Positions 34,927 to 44,412 of a stretch of DNA of 64,000 bases are shown here, piece after piece (the first letter of the stretch is position 1; every line of letters starts with the position of its first letter). This stretch comes from Changshengia sp963803165 (GTDB taxonomy: Bacteria; Chloroflexota; Dormibacteria; Aeolococcales; Aeolococcaceae): contig CAWDLK010000001.1 of NCBI GenBank assembly GCA_963803165.1, positions 310,001 to 374,000 of the forward strand, written 5' to 3'. The position numbers were made by a program, and so were the translations under genes. The notes beneath the pieces are model-generated. The model was not told the DNA's origin and made no database searches. It saw only the letters and a list, made by a program, of their open reading frames with translations.

Positions 34927-36311
34927 CCAGCATCCTCGTGCTCGCCAACGAGCACGTCAACCGGAGCATGGCGGGACCCTCCATCCGGTCCTTCGAACTG
35001 GCCCGGGTGCTGAGCGCCGACGGGCACACGGTGACGCTGGCGTCGCCCTTCCCGAGCGATCTGCCCCCGCAGTCGTTTGCCGTGACGGCCTACGACGCAT
35101 CGAACCTGGCCACCCTGGTGTCGGAGCACGGCGTGGTCCTCCTCCAGGGTTGGGTGATGGAGCGCTTCCCCCTGCTCCGGGACACTGGAGCGCGGCTCGT
35201 CATCGACCTCTACGACCCCTTCCCCCTGGAGGTGCTCATCCTCTTTGGCCACGAGGCGATGGAAAAGCGGCTCGAGGCGCAGCGCGACGCCATCCGGGCG
35301 GTGACCGACCAGGTCCGGGACGGTGACCTCTTCCTCTGCGCCAGCGAGAAGCAGCGCGACTACTGGCTCGGGTGGATGACCGCTGCGGGGCGGATCAACC
35401 CTCGCACCCACCAGCAGGACCCGACCCTCCGGGCGCTCATCGACGTCGTCCCCTTCGGCGTGCCCAGCGAGCCGCCCCGGCAGCGCCGCCACGCCATCCG
35501 CGGGACCATCGACGGCATCGGCAACGACGATCTGGTGGTGCTCTGGGCCGGGGGCATCTACAACTGGTTCGATCCGGTCACCCTGATTCGCGGCGTGGAG
35601 CTGGCCGCGCGCGAGCTTGCCGGTCTCCGCCTGGTCTTCATGTCCACCGGCCACCCCAACCCCGAGATCCAGACCATGTGGACCCAGGTGGAGGCGCGGC
35701 GAGTGGCGGACGACCTCGGCCTCACCGGCACCCACGTCTTCTTCAACGAGAGCTGGGTGGCGTATGAGGATCGCGCCGACTGGCTTCTCGACGCCGACAT
35801 CGGAGTCTCCACCCACTACGACCACGTGGAGACCCGCTTCTCCTTCCGGACCCGGGTCCTCGACTACTTCTGGGCCGGACTGCCGGTGATCTGCACCGCC
35901 GGAGACACTCTGGCGGACGACATCGAGCGCCTCGGTATCGGTCTCACCGTCCCGCCCGAGAGCCCAGAGGCGGTGGCCCAGGCCCTGCTGGCCCTTGGCA
36001 GGGATGCCCCGAGGCGCCGCGAGTGCCGTCGGCGCTCGGCCGCCCACGCGGGGTCGCTGACCTGGCCGGAGGTCGCGACTCCGCTGCGCCGCTTCTGCGC
36101 TGATCCGCGTCCGGCGGCGGACCGCGAGCCAGGTCTGACCCGGATGCCCATCCCCTTCACTGCAACCCGCGACGACCCACCACCGGCGCGACCGGGATTC
36201 CTCTACCGGGGCTTGCGCTCCGTCTACCGAGCAACTCCATCGGCGATCACCAACGCGAGGTCGGTCAGATGGGCTCGGCGACTCGTCCGGCGGCGTCCGA
36301 GCCGCCCCTGA
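34923..36311 (+). CDS. GT4-like glycosyltransferase at the end of the rml operon
   Basis: 462 residues with a GT-B fold. The N-terminal domain has SILVLANEHVNRSMAGPSIRSFELARVLSADGH, a typical acceptor-side start. The C-terminal domain has DLVVLWAGGIYNWFDPVTLIRGV and the donor-binding region DIGVSTHYDHVETRFSFRTRVLDYFWAGLPVICT. The C-terminal 70 residues are basic and may contact the membrane. The ATG overlaps the rmlD stop (ATGA), so it is co-expressed with the rhamnose genes; a rhamnosyltransferase is the natural guess, but the donor cannot be read from the sequence. Confidence 0.85.
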   Translation: MTSILVLANEHVNRSMAGPSIRSFELARVLSADGHTVTLASPFPSDLPPQSFAVTAYDASNLATLVSEHGVVLLQGWVMERFPLLRDTGARLVIDLYDPFPLEVLILFGHEAMEKRLEAQRDAIRAVTDQVRDGDLFLCASEKQRDYWLGWMTAAGRINPRTHQQDPTLRALIDVVPFGVPSEPPRQRRHAIRGTIDGIGNDDLVVLWAGGIYNWFDPVTLIRGVELAARELAGLRLVFMSTGHPNPEIQTMWTQVEARRVADDLGLTGTHVFFNESWVAYEDRADWLLDADIGVSTHYDHVETRFSFRTRVLDYFWAGLPVICTAGDTLADDIERLGIGLTVPPESPEAVAQALLALGRDAPRRRECRRRSAAHAGSLTWPEVATPLRRFCADPRPAADREPGLTRMPIPFTATRDDPPPARPGFLYRGLRSVYRATPSAITNARSVRWARRLVRRRPSRP

Positions 36312-36345
36312 CGGAGCTCGACCCCAGCGTCCGAGGAAGCGCTGA

Positions 36346-38167
36346 TCAGGAGGGTTCCCCAGTCGTCGTGCCCAGGGCATGGTCCCGCCGGGCTGCGGAC
36401 CTCAGCCAGCGACCTGCCCCGCGGATGCGGGATGGACCGACATCGAAAGCGAGGGCGAGGCTGCACACCAGGCCGACGACGGCTAGGAGTGCCATGCCCG
36501 CGCTCAGTCCGGCAGGGTTGAGGCCCGGCGAGCTCACTCCGCGGGGCGGGGTTGCGTAGACGATCAGCCCCACGACGCACTGGATGACGATCAGGAAGGC
36601 CCCGAGTTCGGGGAAGAAGGGAGAGGAGGCTGATCGCGCCCGCGGCGAACGCGAGCAGCTCAAGGGCGTACGAGCCCTGATGGATGATCGTGGTGCCCGG
36701 ACCGAAGAGGACGAGTGACCAGATCACGATGCTGGCAATGAGCCAGACCCAGAGGCGGCCCGCCACTCTCAGGTCGGGGCCGCGGGCGCGCCGGAGGAAG
36801 AGGATGAACCAGGCGATGGGCGCCAGGGCGAGGATCCCCAGCAGAGGGAGGATCCAGAAGAAGTCCGCGATGCGAATCTGGTAGATGGCGGCATCGCGCT
36901 GCTGCGCGCCCTCTCCACCGGTGGCGACGATGTTGGTGGCGATCTGCCCGAGGCTGCTCAGCTCGGCGCCCTCGCCGAGGAAGGGCTCCTCGAGGTTGCG
37001 CAGCTTGTTGACCGCGACCTGCCCTGGCGTCAGCCCTTCATAGGCGGACACGATCGCCGAGATCAAGCTCTGATGCGGATTGACGGACCCCTGCCCGGCC
37101 AACTGCAGCTTGGTGAGCTTCGTGCCTGGCGGGTCGTAGACACTCTGGTAGAGAGTCCAGGGAATCATCAGGACCACGAGCACCGCCGTCCCCAGCCCAA
37201 CGAGGGAGAGCCGCGGCCAGAGGCGGCGGCGTGCTCCCGCGACCAGCGCCAGCGGAAGGAGAGCGAGCGCACTCCCCTCATGCCCGAGAAGCGCCATGGC
37301 CGCGGCCAGCCCGCAGGCCACCGCTGCGGCAGGGCTCGTGCGCACCGACGCCAGCTCGTCGGTGAGGACGATCGCGGCCAGCAGGACCAGGAAGGCGGCG
37401 GGGAAGAGCTTGGGCCACGTGAAGAATCCGTTGACGATGACGAAGCCGGACAGGAGGGTCACGGCCAGGCCGAGACCGATCACGGCACGCCGCGCCCGAG
37501 CTGCGCGGAAGAAGCACCAGAGCGCCGGCATCCAGAGGCTCTGCAGCAGGGACGCGGTGACCTGATACTGGAGAGTGCTCACGTCAGTGCCGGGGACTAT
37601 CGAGCGCACGATGAGGTAGACGCAGGTCTGAAGCGGTGGACGATCACTGGTGGACCAAGCGTTTGGTGCCCAGGTCCCGCCAAACACGGGGAGCGGCCGC
37701 TGCGGAGCGAGGAGGAAGGCGGCAAACATCTGCGGCAGCGCGTTGTCGCTCGGCAGACCGACCAGGTAGCGGTTCTCGGCAGTCCCGATCGCGAAGGACG
37801 CACCGCCGTAGAGAAACCCGAGACCAAGGATGAAGGCCGTCGCAGCCAGCACCATCGCCGCCGGCGCCAGCCATGAACGAAGCATCGGCACCACCTGTGG
37901 ACGTCGGGTGGCGAGCAGCGACCCCAGTGCCACGACGACGCCGGCATACACCGTCACTGTGAAGGGGCGGCCGGCCGCGGGGGCGAGGAGGTACACCGCC
38001 CCCGATGCGTAGCCGAGCAGGCAGGGCGCCGCCATCGCGTAGATGGCTTGGACGGGGCGCGACCGGATCCCGAGAAGGGCCGCCAGTGCGAGTGCGAGCG
38101 CCGCGGGAACAGCCAGGAGGACAGCGACGACCACCAGATCGCGAACGACGTCGACAGTAGCCGGCAT
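36346..38167 (-). CDS. Large polytopic membrane protein, GT-C-like, interrupted by a single-base frameshift
   Basis: About 606 residues when repaired. The first frame (ATG at 38167, MPATVDVVRDLVVV) encodes about eleven hydrophobic helices and reaches AAGAISLLSLLP. The frame then breaks at 36603-36614, and the second frame continues ELGAFLIVIQCVVGLIVYA and GMALLAVVGLVCSLALAF before a basic tail ending at 36346. Without the repair the reading frame would run a further 120 bases into the opposite gene as low-complexity, Arg-rich sequence. The first loop contains SFAIGTAENRYLVGLPSDNALPQ. Probably a membrane glycosyltransferase or glycan-processing protein; no catalytic motif is certain. The ATG overlaps the previous stop by one base. 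Confidence 0.7.
36603..36614. other. Frameshift site in the membrane protein, in the 8-mer CGAGTTCG
   Basis: The plus strand reads CGAGTTCGGGGA. On the coding strand CTTCCCCGAACTCGGGG becomes in-frame as SLLP(E/Q)LGAFL if one C or the G is removed. Confidence 0.75.
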
Positions 38168-38400
38168 CAGGCTGTCAGACCTGCGCGGCCGCCCTGGATC
38201 TCCCCCGTTCGGCGGTCGAATTCATCTCGGGCACGATCTCTGACCCCGACCCCCCGCAGGTGGCGGTGACACCGGCCGGGAGGGAGGACAGCGGGAGTGT
38301 GCAGGGTCGTTATCACGGCCACGACCAGGAAGAGGAAGCACGGCACGGCCGCTCCGAGGATGATCCGCCTCCGCTCAGCGATCGCCTTGCGCTCGCCCAT
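38167..38400 (-). CDS. Small membrane protein, 77 residues
   Basis: The ATG at 38400 lies 6 bp after the upstream gene's stop, and its own stop shares one base with the next start, so it sits tightly in the operon. One membrane helix is clear (IILGAAVPCFLFLVVAVITTL), preceded by a charged start (GERKAIAERRR). The rest is short, basic and low-complexity. I do not recognise a family. It could be a real small subunit, or the 5' remnant of something longer. Confidence 0.45.
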   Translation of the reverse strand: MGERKAIAERRRIILGAAVPCFLFLVVAVITTLHTPAVLPPGRCHRHLRGVGVRDRARDEFDRRTGEIQGGRAGLTA

Positions 38401-38406
38401 GAGGCT

Positions 38407-40161
38407 TCACCCCGAGACTCCGCAGATGATGGTGACACCCGCGGGTAGCGAGAGCAGCGGCGCGGTGCCCGCCGCGGTGACGTTCAGGTAGACCGTGCTC
38501 CCTCCGCTGACGGGGAAGTTGTTTGTTCCGGTCAGGGCGAGTGGGCTGGCCTCGGGCGCGAGCCGCACTCCGATGTCTCCGCCTCCCGTTGGGGTGATCT
38601 CGACTGAGCCGGCCGACGAGAAGACGAGACTGAGCGAGGCGGGTGAGGCGCCGTTGGCCACCGAGATGCAGCCTCCAGTCGTCGCCTCTGGAAGCGGCCG
38701 GACGGCGTCGCCAACGGACGGGCGAGGGCCCGTCACCAGAGGTGCCGCGGTGACGCTCACCTGGAGATAGAGCGACGCGTTCAGCGTGTCGGATGCGGTG
38801 ATGGGCGTGTCCAGGGGGATCTTGCCGGCGGCGAGCATGGAGCGGAGGTCGCCGACGGTGAGGTCGGGGGAGTTGGCCGGAGCCACCTCGGCGCCACTGG
38901 TCACCGCCAGCGGCGCGCCCCCCGTGACCAGGTGGGCGGCGGCCAGGATCTGGCTCTCGGTGCCCTCCTGGGTGGGGTCATTGGCCGCCAGCCACGTCTC
39001 AATGCCGGCGACCCCGTTGACGGCGACGACGGCGATGAGTCCCAGCGACACCCAGCGCCCCGTCATCGAGTAGCGCGTGAGCTGGCTGAGCACCAGGGCC
39101 GTGGCCGGGAGCAGCAGTACCACCCACTCGTACGCGTAATGGGTGAACATGGACTCGTCCACTCCGAGCGAGATCCGCCCTACGCCGATGATGGCGAAGA
39201 AGACCAGGGCAACCGGGGGTCCCGCGAAGGCGAGCGCCTTGGATCCCCGGGCCTCGCGGCGGTTGAGGTATAGCCAGACTCCGAGCCCCAGGGCGAGCAC
39301 TCCCCCGAGCCCCGTCCACCCCGTGGTGCCCTGGATCGCGCTGGTGAGGCCGGTCCACACGTACTGCACCACCAAAGGAAGCTCCCACTTGGGCGCTGGA
39401 GTCGCCGAGATCGCCGTCTTGCCGATCAGCCCCAGCCACACGAGGTAGACGACAGCCGGAACCGACGCTGCCCGCAGCGCGGCCACCCAGCCCCGGCGGA
39501 TGAGGGCCAGGGCGGCACCGAGCAGGACCACGCAGACGCCGATTCCCGAGCACATGATGGCCGCGACTCCGAATGGCCAGTAGCCGACGTCCCGGCTCCA
39601 CCGGCTCGGGCCGGAGTAATCGAGCAGAAAGGCACCGAGCAGGCCGAGGACGATCGGCAGCACGAATCCGATCTGAAAGGACGAGGTGAGGTTCTCGACG
39701 CCTCCGCCGAGAACCACGAAGGCCGCGGCAAGTCCAGTGGCGATCCAGGGGTCGGCACCAAGGCGAAGCATCCAGCGCCAGAGCAGGTGGGCGACGGCCA
39801 GATGGGCGATCAAGTCGAGAGCGATGTAGGGGACGTAGGTCCGCAGCCCGAAGAGGTCGTACAGGCCCAGGTTGAGGAGGATGGGGATGGTCGACCAGTG
39901 CTCGTTGTGGGGGACGAGTAGATTCAGCGACTGGCCCGGCTGCATCCGGTTGAAGAATTCGAAGATATCGCCGACGAACCAGAGGTGGCGGTCCAGGTAG
40001 AGGAGAAGGGCGAGCCCGATCACGAGCGAGAGGTAATGGGCGGGCGCGGCCAACTCCTCCAGCCGCTCGCCCAGAGGGCGCAGTGGGGGACGTGTCACCG
40101 ACCGCTCGGGCACCGCCGCCGCCGGGGGCCCTGTGCCCTGCGGGTCGGGTGCGACGGACAT
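38407..40161 (-). CDS. Polytopic membrane protein with C-terminal beta domain (paralogue A)
   Basis: 584 residues. Residues about 40-440 hold about eleven helices, beginning AAPAHYLSLVIGLALLLYL. The first large loop has FEFFNRMQPGQSLNLLVPHNEHWSTIP, where the acidic residues of GT-C enzymes usually lie. The C-terminal 150 residues are soluble, Ser/Thr/Gly-rich and beta-like, ending YLNVTAAGTAPLLSLPAGVTIICGVSG, probably outside the cell. It is a clear paralogue of the protein at 41330-43072: same loop, same tail motif LNVTAAGT and final CGVS. The ATG shares one base with the epimerase stop. Likely a lipid-linked sugar transferase; substrate unknown. Confidence 0.7.
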   Translation of the reverse strand: MSVAPDPQGTGPPAAAVPERSVTRPPLRPLGERLEELAAPAHYLSLVIGLALLLYLDRHLWFVGDIFEFFNRMQPGQSLNLLVPHNEHWSTIPILLNLGLYDLFGLRTYVPYIALDLIAHLAVAHLLWRWMLRLGADPWIATGLAAAFVVLGGGVENLTSSFQIGFVLPIVLGLLGAFLLDYSGPSRWSRDVGYWPFGVAAIMCSGIGVCVVLLGAALALIRRGWVAALRAASVPAVVYLVWLGLIGKTAISATPAPKWELPLVVQYVWTGLTSAIQGTTGWTGLGGVLALGLGVWLYLNRREARGSKALAFAGPPVALVFFAIIGVGRISLGVDESMFTHYAYEWVVLLLPATALVLSQLTRYSMTGRWVSLGLIAVVAVNGVAGIETWLAANDPTQEGTESQILAAAHLVTGGAPLAVTSGAEVAPANSPDLTVGDLRSMLAAGKIPLDTPITASDTLNASLYLQVSVTAAPLVTGPRPSVGDAVRPLPEATTGGCISVANGASPASLSLVFSSAGSVEITPTGGGDIGVRLAPEASPLALTGTNNFPVSGGSTVYLNVTAAGTAPLLSLPAGVTIICGVSG

Positions 40162-41186
40162 CAGATGCTCCCCGCCGCCACAGCCTGCTGAATCCAGGGG
40201 ATGACCTCGTCGAGCATCTCGTCCAGCGAGGTGGTGGCGGCGAAGTCGAGGATGCGCTGCGCCTTCTCGACCGACGGGACACGGCGCCGGACATCGTGCT
40301 CATACGGGGGGTCGCAGACGTATCGCAAGGGCACGTCCGCGCCCCGAACGCGACCCCAGATAACCTCCGCCAACTCGAGCACCGTTGTGGAGGTCGAGGT
40401 CGAGAGGTTGAAGTCCTCGTTGAGGGCCGCGGGGCTCTCCATGGCGGTGACGATCCCGCGCGCGAGGTCTCCGCCGTAGGTGTAGTGGCGGACCTGGCTG
40501 CCATCGCCGAGGATGTGGACGGGGTCCTGGCCCTTGAGGACCTTCTGAACCAAGTCGGGGACCACATGGCTCATGGCCAGCTTGACGTTGCCGCTCGGCA
40601 CGTCGACGTCCCCCAACGCCCGCCCCTCCCCAACTCCGACGCAGTTGAAGGGACGGACGATGGTGTAGGGGAGGCCATGCTGATCCCAGGCGGCCCGGGC
40701 GAAGTACTCGACGGCCAGCTTCTGGAAACCGTAGGAGGAGAGTGGCGGGGGGATCCGACGCTCCTGCCCCTCGTAGGAGGGCCACGAATCCGCGGACTCG
40801 AAGACCATCGAGGAGCTGATGTAGGTGGCCTTCTGGAGGCGGTGGTCACGATGAGCCTGGATCGCAGCATCGCAGGTCGCCGCCATGATTCGTTCGTTGG
40901 TCGCCAGCAGGTCGTAGGCGTAGGCATGGAAGTAGGAGATCCCGCCGATCATCGCAGCACCGGCGATCAGATGGTCGCAGTCGTCGAGCAGCCGCGTCAC
41001 CAGATCGGCATCTCGCGCATCCCCCTCCACGAACCGGTAGCGGGGGTGAGCGTCATACGACTTGGCCACCCTGCCGTACTTGGAGAGGTTGTCCAGCCCG
41101 ACGACCTCGTGACCGCGGCCGAGGAGCTCGTCGACGACGTAGCCACCGATGAAGCCGGAGGCCCCGGTTACCATGACTCTGCTCAT
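40161..41186 (-). CDS. NAD-dependent nucleotide-sugar epimerase/dehydratase
   Basis: 341 residues, extended SDR fold. The Rossmann motif is TGASGFIGGY near residue 8, the acidic NAD-binding end of strand 2 is GLDNLSKYG, the active-site Ser/Thr region is ISSSMVFES, and the catalytic pair is the YxxxK of SYGFQKLAVEYF. RPFNCVGVGEG and the later GDGSQVRHYTYGGDLARGIV block are typical of GalE/GDP-mannose-like epimerases. The ATG at 41186 has GGAAGAG at good spacing. It probably makes one of the less common sugars for the glycan; the exact reaction is not determined. Confidence 0.85.
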   Translation of the reverse strand: MSRVMVTGASGFIGGYVVDELLGRGHEVVGLDNLSKYGRVAKSYDAHPRYRFVEGDARDADLVTRLLDDCDHLIAGAAMIGGISYFHAYAYDLLATNERIMAATCDAAIQAHRDHRLQKATYISSSMVFESADSWPSYEGQERRIPPPLSSYGFQKLAVEYFARAAWDQHGLPYTIVRPFNCVGVGEGRALGDVDVPSGNVKLAMSHVVPDLVQKVLKGQDPVHILGDGSQVRHYTYGGDLARGIVTAMESPAALNEDFNLSTSTSTTVLELAEVIWGRVRGADVPLRYVCDPPYEHDVRRRVPSVEKAQRILDFAATTSLDEMLDEVIPWIQQAVAAGSI

Positions 41187-41329
41187 CTCTTCCTCTTAGC
41201 TGCTGGCCTCACATCTCGCGGCGTACGACCACAGGTTCAGAGCCGGCGACGCGAAAGGCCTCGGATCGCGGCATGCTACCAGAGGCCGGAGGGGGCATTG
41301 GGGCGGGCAGCAGGCGTCGAGCTGCTCTC

Positions 41330-43072
41330 TCACGGGCCGGCACCCGGGCTGGTCAGGGAAACGCCACAGATACGGTCCGTCCCATCCGGAAGCGTGAGCA
41401 GGGCAATGGTGCCGGCCGCGGTCACGTTCAGGTAGGAGGCGTCGCCTGAGAGCATCTCGTCCTGGATTGCGGTGAGCGTCCCAGGTGCGGCTATCCAGCC
41501 GAGCCGGGCGCCGACGTCCCCTGACCGCGATGCGACGATCTCGACCCAACCCGCAGACGCGAAGTTCAATCCCACTTCGGGCGGCGCGCCCGGTGAGGCC
41601 AGCGAGACGCAACCGTCCCCATCGGGGCGGACGAGCGACACAAACGCCGGAAGGACGGACGGTGCCGGTGCAGACGGTTGCAGCGGCGTGGGAGTGACGC
41701 TCACCTGCATGTAGGCGGCGGCGTTCAGCAGATCCTGGCTGGTCACGGGAAGCCCCGTGGGCCAGGCGCCGTCCCTGATCAGTGAGTGCAGCGTGTCGAC
41801 GGTGAGTCCCGGTGACCATGGCCCGACACTGGCCCCGCCGCCCACTGCAAGAGGCGCGCCCTCGGCCAGGAGTCGCGCGGCTCCGAGGCTTGCGCTCTGG
41901 CCCGCCGCGGTGAGCGGCGATAGGAATTGAAGGATGCCGATCAGTCCCGCCACGCCGTTCATCACCCATACGCCCGAGGCCGCGACGACCAGTGTCCGTC
42001 CGAGCGCAGCTGATCGCTCGCAGAGGCGGCTGAGGGCCAGGGCGGCGGCCGGCAGGAGCAGTGCGACGCAGACGTAGCCGTAGCGGGTCGAGGCAGCCCC
42101 GCTCGTGCCAGCCGCGAGTTGGGTGATGCCGACACCGACGAAGAAGGCCGGGGCGGTGAGCGCGGCAGCGAACGCCAGCGCCTTCGGTCCCCGGGCCTGC
42201 CGTCGCTCTCGATAGAGCCACACCGCAAGGGCGACGAGCAGAACTGCGCCGGTTCCGGTCCAGCCGGTGGTGCTATCCAACGCAGCGGTCATCCCGGTCC
42301 ACACGTACTGCGGGAGGAGCCACAGGTCCCCCAAAGGGGTGGGCGTGCTGGAGGGCGCTCCGTGGGCGATCAGGGTGAGCCACGCCACGAACACCGCGGC
42401 GGGGACTGACACCACCCGCAGAGCCGCCGCCGGGCCCCGGCGCAGGAGGGCCACGAGCCCGCCGAGGACCACCATGAACACGCCGACGTTGGAGCACATC
42501 AGGCCGATGACAGCCACCGGCCAGAAGCCGACATCACGGAGCCACCCGGCGCCGTCGTGGTCGACCAGGACGGCGCCCGCCAAGCCGAGGGCCACCGACA
42601 TCTCGAAGGTGACCTGAAACCAGATGGAGAACTCCTCGACGCCGCCTCCCACCACCAGGAAGACCGCGGCCAGTGCGGTGGCCACCCACGGGTCGCCGCC
42701 GATCCTCCTCATCCAGCGCCAGAGGAGGTGTGTCACGGCCATGTGGGTCAGCAGCATCCAGAGGTTGTACGGGAGCACGGAGTGCAGCCCCACCAGCTTG
42801 TACAGGCCCAGCGTGATCAGGAGGGGCACCGTCGACCACTGCTCCTGGTACGGGACTAGGAGGTCGAGCGAATGCCCCGGCTGCATTCGGGCGAAGAACG
42901 CGAACTCGTCGTTGAAGAACCACGTGTGACGCTCGAGGTAGAGCAGCAGCCCGAAGGCGACGGCGAGCGACAGGTAGTGGGCAGGTGTCGCCAGAGCCAT
43001 GAGCCGCTGCCGGACCATCGGTGGCAGCCCGCCAGGAGACGCGGAACCGGGATGCGCAGTCTCCCCGGACAT
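41330..43072 (-). CDS. Polytopic membrane protein with C-terminal beta domain (paralogue B)
   Basis: 580 residues from the ATG at 43072 (MSGETAHPG). This start is chosen because TAGGAT ends seven bases upstream. Same architecture as the gene at 38407-40161: TPAHYLSLAVAFGLLLYLERH, the loop FAFFARMQPGHSLDLLVPYQEQWSTVP, about eleven helices, then a soluble beta-like tail ending YLNVTAAGTIALLTLPDGTDRICGVS. The two copies differ widely in sequence but align along their whole length, pointing to an old duplication. It probably handles a related but different lipid-linked sugar. A 143 bp gap separates it from the epimerase gene. Confidence 0.7.
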   Translation of the reverse strand: MSGETAHPGSASPGGLPPMVRQRLMALATPAHYLSLAVAFGLLLYLERHTWFFNDEFAFFARMQPGHSLDLLVPYQEQWSTVPLLITLGLYKLVGLHSVLPYNLWMLLTHMAVTHLLWRWMRRIGGDPWVATALAAVFLVVGGGVEEFSIWFQVTFEMSVALGLAGAVLVDHDGAGWLRDVGFWPVAVIGLMCSNVGVFMVVLGGLVALLRRGPAAALRVVSVPAAVFVAWLTLIAHGAPSSTPTPLGDLWLLPQYVWTGMTAALDSTTGWTGTGAVLLVALAVWLYRERRQARGPKALAFAAALTAPAFFVGVGITQLAAGTSGAASTRYGYVCVALLLPAAALALSRLCERSAALGRTLVVAASGVWVMNGVAGLIGILQFLSPLTAAGQSASLGAARLLAEGAPLAVGGGASVGPWSPGLTVDTLHSLIRDGAWPTGLPVTSQDLLNAAAYMQVSVTPTPLQPSAPAPSVLPAFVSLVRPDGDGCVSLASPGAPPEVGLNFASAGWVEIVASRSGDVGARLGWIAAPGTLTAIQDEMLSGDASYLNVTAAGTIALLTLPDGTDRICGVSLTSPGAGP

Positions 43073-43085
43073 CGGCGGCATCCTA
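43073..43085 (-). promoter_or_regulatory. Leaderless promoter of membrane paralogue B
   Basis: Minus-strand TAGGAT (43080-43085), seven bases, then the ATG at 43072. It shares a 149 bp divergent region with the dehydrogenase gene, whose own candidate -10, TATACT, lies at 43171-43176. Confidence 0.55.
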
Positions 43086-43221
43086 GCAGGAGCCACCGGC
43101 GTTGACGGGCGTCCTGTCAGCGGCGTTCGGGGCGTTTGACTGGGGCGGGTCGGCACTCCGATGGTGCCGGTATACTGCCGCCTCGTACCAATCCGGGGCA
43201 AGTGGACTAGGGGAGCTCACC

Positions 43222-44412
43222 GTGTTCGAGCGAAACATCGCCATTCTCGGCGGCTGCGGGCACGTGGGGCTGCCGCTCGGTCTCGCCTTCGCCGAGCGTG
43301 GGCAGTCGGTCGTCCTCTACGACGCCAACCCCCTGACGGTCGACGCCGTCAATCAGGGGCGGATGCCCTTCCGCGAGGAGGGAGCCGACGATCTCCTTCC
43401 CCGGGTCCTCGGCAGCGGCAGGCTCATCGCGACGACCGATGGCGCGGCTCTGACCACCGCGGAGATCGTCGTCGTTGTGATCGGGACTCCGGTCGACCGC
43501 TACCTGAATCCGGACATCGGCGCCGTGCTGCGCGCTCTCGACGCGGAGGTGTCCCACTTGGTCGATGGCCAGCTCCTCGTGCTCCGAAGCACCGTCTACC
43601 CGGGCGTCACAGCGATGGTCGAGAAGCGCATGGCGGAGCTGGGCAAGGCCGTAGACGTCGTCTTCTGCCCCGAGCGGATCTCCGAGGGCCACGCTCTCGA
43701 GGAGCTGGGCTCCCTGCCGCAGCTCGTCTCCGGCCGCGACCCTCGAGCCGTCGACAGAGCCGCCCGTCTCTTCCGCCTGCTCACTCCCGAGATCGTCGAG
43801 TTGATGCCCGAGGAGGCGGAGCTGGCCAAGCTCTTCACCAACACCTGGCGCTACATCAAGTTCGCCACTGCGAATCAGCTCTTCATGATCGCAAACGACT
43901 TCGGTCTCGACTTCGAGCGCATCCGCCATGCCGTCACTCACCACTACCCCCGCGCGGCGGACATGCCTGGCCCCGGCTTCGCCGCCGGGCCATGCCTCTT
44001 CAAGGACACCATGCAGATCGCGGCCTTCAACGAGAATCGCTTCACCCTCGGTCACGCCAGCGTGATGATCAACGAGGGGCTGCCCCTTTACGTGGTCAGC
44101 CAGGTGGAGCGGCGATTCGACCTTGCAGCGACCGTGGTGGGGATCCTCGGGATGGCCTTCAAGGGGGGTTCCGACGACATCCGCTCCAGCCTCAGCTACA
44201 AGCTCAAACGCATACTCGCCATCAAGGCGCGGCAGGTGCTGTGCACCGACCCCTACGTCAGCAGTGACCCGGATCTGCTCCCGCTGCAGGAGGTTCTCGA
44301 TCGCGCCCAGCTGGTGATCGTGGCGGCGCCGCACCCAGACTACAGCGGGCTTCAGATCGCCGTCCCGGCGGTCGACCTCTTCAACGTCCTTGGCGAGGGC
44401 GTCCGGATCTGA
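43222..44412 (+). CDS. UDP-glucose/GDP-mannose dehydrogenase family protein (UDP-sugar dehydrogenase)
   Basis: 396 residues from the GTG at 43222 with AGGGGAG upstream. NAD-dependent two-step oxidation of a nucleotide sugar C6 alcohol to a uronic acid. The N-terminal Rossmann motif is ILGGCGHVGLPLGL, then VVVVIGTPVD, the STVYPG block, CPERISEGHALEEL and the catalytic cysteine C258 in GPGFAAGPCLFKDT. The C-terminal UDP-binding domain has ILGMAFKGGSDDIRSSLSYKL. The overall pattern is closest to WecC/UDP-N-acetylmannosamine dehydrogenases, though UDP-glucose cannot be ruled out. The stop overlaps the next gene by one base (TGATG). Confidence 0.88.
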   Translation: MFERNIAILGGCGHVGLPLGLAFAERGQSVVLYDANPLTVDAVNQGRMPFREEGADDLLPRVLGSGRLIATTDGAALTTAEIVVVVIGTPVDRYLNPDIGAVLRALDAEVSHLVDGQLLVLRSTVYPGVTAMVEKRMAELGKAVDVVFCPERISEGHALEELGSLPQLVSGRDPRAVDRAARLFRLLTPEIVELMPEEAELAKLFTNTWRYIKFATANQLFMIANDFGLDFERIRHAVTHHYPRAADMPGPGFAAGPCLFKDTMQIAAFNENRFTLGHASVMINEGLPLYVVSQVERRFDLAATVVGILGMAFKGGSDDIRSSLSYKLKRILAIKARQVLCTDPYVSSDPDLLPLQEVLDRAQLVIVAAPHPDYSGLQIAVPAVDLFNVLGEGVRI

